DNA of 20,763 nt from STD1-204 sp041649895. GTDB lineage: Bacteria > Patescibacteriota > Minisyncoccia > Minisyncoccales > Minisyncoccaceae. Position 1 is the stretch's first letter. Each line of letters opens with the position of its first letter. The notes below the pieces were generated by a model. That model was not told the DNA's origin. It worked only from the letters and a program-made list of their open reading frames with translations, and did not search any database. A program made the position numbers and the translations under genes. Below, piece after piece: positions 19,073 through 20,763 of this stretch. The stretch lies in NCBI GenBank assembly GCA_041649895.1, contig JBAZMG010000010.1, forward strand, positions 1 to 20,763, in the 5' to 3' direction.

Positions 19073-20763
19073 TCCAATTCGTGAATCTCATCCCGCAAAA
19101 TCGCGGCAAGTTCAAATTCCAGACTTTCCGCCGCTTCTTTCATTTTTTGTTTTTTATCTTTGATAATTTCTTTTATCGGGCGCGCGTCCCCGGCCAAATC
19201 CATTTGCAAGATCTTTTCCTTCGCTTTCTTGGAACTGTAAGACGCTCCCTCCAGTCCGAATTGCTCCAAGATATTCTTGATCCCTTTTTCAATGGTTTTC
19301 GGGGTAATGTTGTGCTCTTTATTGTACTCAAGCTGGATATTGCGCCTTCTATCCGTTTCCTTGATCGCGTTTCTTATCGAATCCGTGATTTGATCAGCGT
19401 AAAGAATAACTTGTCCATTCGCGTTTCTCGCCGCCCGGCCAATCGTTTGTATCAAGCTTGTTTGATTGCGCAAAAATCCTTCTTTGTCAGCATCCAATAT
19501 CCCCACCAATGAAACTTCAGGGATATCCAGTCCCTCTCTCAATAAATTGACTCCGACAATAACATCAATGAGCCCTTTTCTTAAGTCAGTTATTATCTCC
19601 ACCCGTTCCAATGTTTTAATATCGCTATGTAAATATTTCACTTTTATCTTTTCTTTCAATAAGTAATCGCTCAAATCTTCGGCCATTCTTTTTGTAAGAG
19701 TGGTCACAAGTACTCGTTCTTTTTTCTCAACTTTTTCTTTTATCCTCACAATCAGATCCTCTATTTGCGAAGGATTGTTCTCGCTCGCGGTGATCGGCCG
19801 GATAACGACCTCGGGATCGACCAATCCTGTAGGCCGGACTATCTGTTCCACGATCTGCTCGCTCTCTGTTAATTCCCTCTCCCCCGGAGTCGCGGATACA
19901 TATATTACTTTTTTCGCCAAATTCTCAAATTCTTCATATTTTAACGGACGATTGTCATACGCCGAAGGAAGCCTGAACCCGTAATCAACCAAAGATCTCT
20001 TTCGGCTCGCGTCGCCAAAATACATTCCGCCCAATTGCGGTATCGTAACGTGCGATTCATCTATCACCACCATAAAATCCTTGCTCGCCCGCGCGAAATA
20101 ATGAAGCAATGTGTACGGCGGTTCGCCGGGTGATCGTCCATCAAAATGACGCGAATAATTTTCAATACCCTGGCAATAACCGATATTCTCGATCATCTCC
20201 AGATCATAATTGATCCTTCTTTTCAATCTTTCGTGTTCCAAAAGTTTGTTCTCTTGCTCAAAGAATTTAAGGCGTTCATCCAACTCTTTTCTTATTTCCG
20301 AAACCGCGTTAGTCTTTATTTCTTCGTTGATAACATAATGCTTTGCCGGAAATAAAAATACATCGCTCGTTTGCCCTAAAACAGTCCGCCTGATCGGGTC
20401 AACTCTCTCGATCATTTCTATTTTTTCCGAAATTATAAACCGATAGATCACTTTTTCATTAACCGGCATCAATTCCAAAATCTGGCCGTGCAAACGGAAT
20501 AAGCCCAATTGCAAATCACCGGTCGTGCGTTCAAATTGCATATCAATAAGTTTTCGCGCCAATTCCTGGCGGCCGAACGCGTCTCCGACCTTCAAATGAA
20601 AAACAGTTGATTCGTATTCCTCGGGCGAACCGAGTCCGTAAATACACGAAACCGAGGCCACGATAATGACATCCTTCCTTGTCATCAGCGCCTGAGTGCA
20701 AGCGTGGCGCAATCGGTCTATCTCCTCATTTATCTGCGCTTCCTTTTCTATATATGTGTCAGT
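19027..20763 (-). CDS. uvrB: Excinuclease ABC subunit B, N-terminus beyond window end
   Basis: The frame is open to the window edge. The visible 578 residues begin T-D-T-Y-I-E-K-E-A-Q-I-N-E-E-I-D, just after the beta-hairpin of UvrB, so about 100 N-terminal residues with the Walker A motif are missing. UvrB is the helicase-like damage verifier that recruits UvrC. Seen: V-A-S-V-S-C-I-Y-G-L-G, V-I-D-E-S-H-V-T-I-P-Q, Y-V-S-A-T-P-G-E-R-E, T-L-T-K-R-M-A-E-D-L, L-H-S-D-I-K-T, N-L-L-R-E-G-L-D-I-P-E-V, Q-T-I-G-R-A-A-R-N (motif VI) and a C-terminal UVR motif (K-M-K-E-A-A-E-S-L-E-F-E-L-A-A-I-L-R-D-E) that binds UvrC. The last residues, K-E-S-R-I-K-N-K-E-S-G-I-K-N, are encoded by the tandem units of the composite repeat and look like an acquired tail. 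A TTG at 20712 is internal, not the start. Confidence 0.97.
   Translation of the reverse strand, partial: TDTYIEKEAQINEEIDRLRHACTQALMTRKDVIIVASVSCIYGLGSPEEYESTVFHLKVGDAFGRQELARKLIDMQFERTTGDLQLGLFRLHGQILELMPVNEKVIYRFIISEKIEMIERVDPIRRTVLGQTSDVFLFPAKHYVINEEIKTNAVSEIRKELDERLKFFEQENKLLEHERLKRRINYDLEMIENIGYCQGIENYSRHFDGRSPGEPPYTLLHYFARASKDFMVVIDESHVTIPQLGGMYFGDASRKRSLVDYGFRLPSAYDNRPLKYEEFENLAKKVIYVSATPGERELTESEQIVEQIVRPTGLVDPEVVIRPITASENNPSQIEDLIVRIKEKVEKKERVLVTTLTKRMAEDLSDYLLKEKIKVKYLHSDIKTLERVEIITDLRKGLIDVIVGVNLLREGLDIPEVSLVGILDADKEGFLRNQTSLIQTIGRAARNANGQVILYADQITDSIRNAIKETDRRRNIQLEYNKEHNITPKTIEKGIKNILEQFGLEGASYSSKKAKEKILQMDLAGDARPIKEIIKDKKQKMKEAAESLEFELAAILRDEIHELEKESRIKNKESGIKN

Noticed and set aside
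20710..20712. TTG at 20712 as the start of UvrB
   Set aside because: The frame continues upstream to the window edge with sequence typical of UvrB (T-D-T-Y-I-E-K-E-A-Q-I-N), so the gene is only cut by the window.
1..20763. TGA read as glycine (code 25)
   Set aside because: Known proteins here are full length without reading through TGA, and glycines are encoded by GGN at conserved positions such as the Walker A motifs.

Overview
The window looks like a chromosomal segment of an AT-leaning bacterium of the Patescibacteria/CPR type (Parcubacteria-like). This is inferred from many short membrane-anchored orphan proteins, a UvrC without its C-terminal helix-hairpin-helix part, a shortened UvrA, a pilin-like head with a degenerate Cys-rich end, and few Shine-Dalgarno sequences. 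No rRNA, tRNA, transposase, integrase or CRISPR array is visible. The standard code fits: long ORFs are uninterrupted and no reassigned TGA is needed. All 19 stop codons that lie in the window are TAA (14) or TAG (5).

Layout, left to right. (1) Positions 1-4844, all minus strand: a membrane-anchored DUF3298+Gmad2 protein, a small anchored protein, an IscU-type scaffold, a cysteine desulfurase, a pilin-like protein on three membrane segments, a PspC-domain protein and a LiaF-like protein cut by the window start. The iscU/iscS genes are packed 1-5 bases from their neighbours and form an Fe-S assembly core. (2) 5004-7819, minus: a membrane-anchored seven-repeat beta-propeller protein with its own promoter, then a CorA-type magnesium channel. 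(3) 8010-9387, the only plus-strand genes: a CcdA/DsbD-like thiol permease with a His/Cys-rich loop and a CPVC membrane protein. They are divergent from corA, have clear sigma70-type promoters, and end in a strong bidirectional terminator. (4) 9434-13636, minus: a DUF2207 membrane protein, a Nudix hydrolase, a structured noncoding element, and three exported or anchored orphan proteins. (5) 13886-20763, minus: an excision-repair cluster in transcription order uvrB (partial), uvrA, uvrC, then a zinc-ribbon protein of unknown function.

The most unusual content is repeat DNA. A palindrome of 29-42 bp (core ACCCCCATCTTTTT...AAAAGGTGGGGGT) occurs six times. Five copies are intergenic. The sixth lies in frame inside the cysteine desulfurase gene and encodes an extra surface-loop peptide. 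Two copies sit in leaders directly before start codons. A second, composite element of about 180-195 bp (heptamer-like AT-rich ends plus a 27-bp GC hairpin) lies at both the uvrB/uvrA and uvrA/uvrC junctions and supplies the last residues of UvrB. A third element, 106 bp, can fold as a closing stem with three inner hairpins.

No gap between genes exceeds 300 bases. The largest are 13637-13885, 11619-11860, 16137-16336 and 7820-8003, and each is described through its repeats, promoters or terminators.
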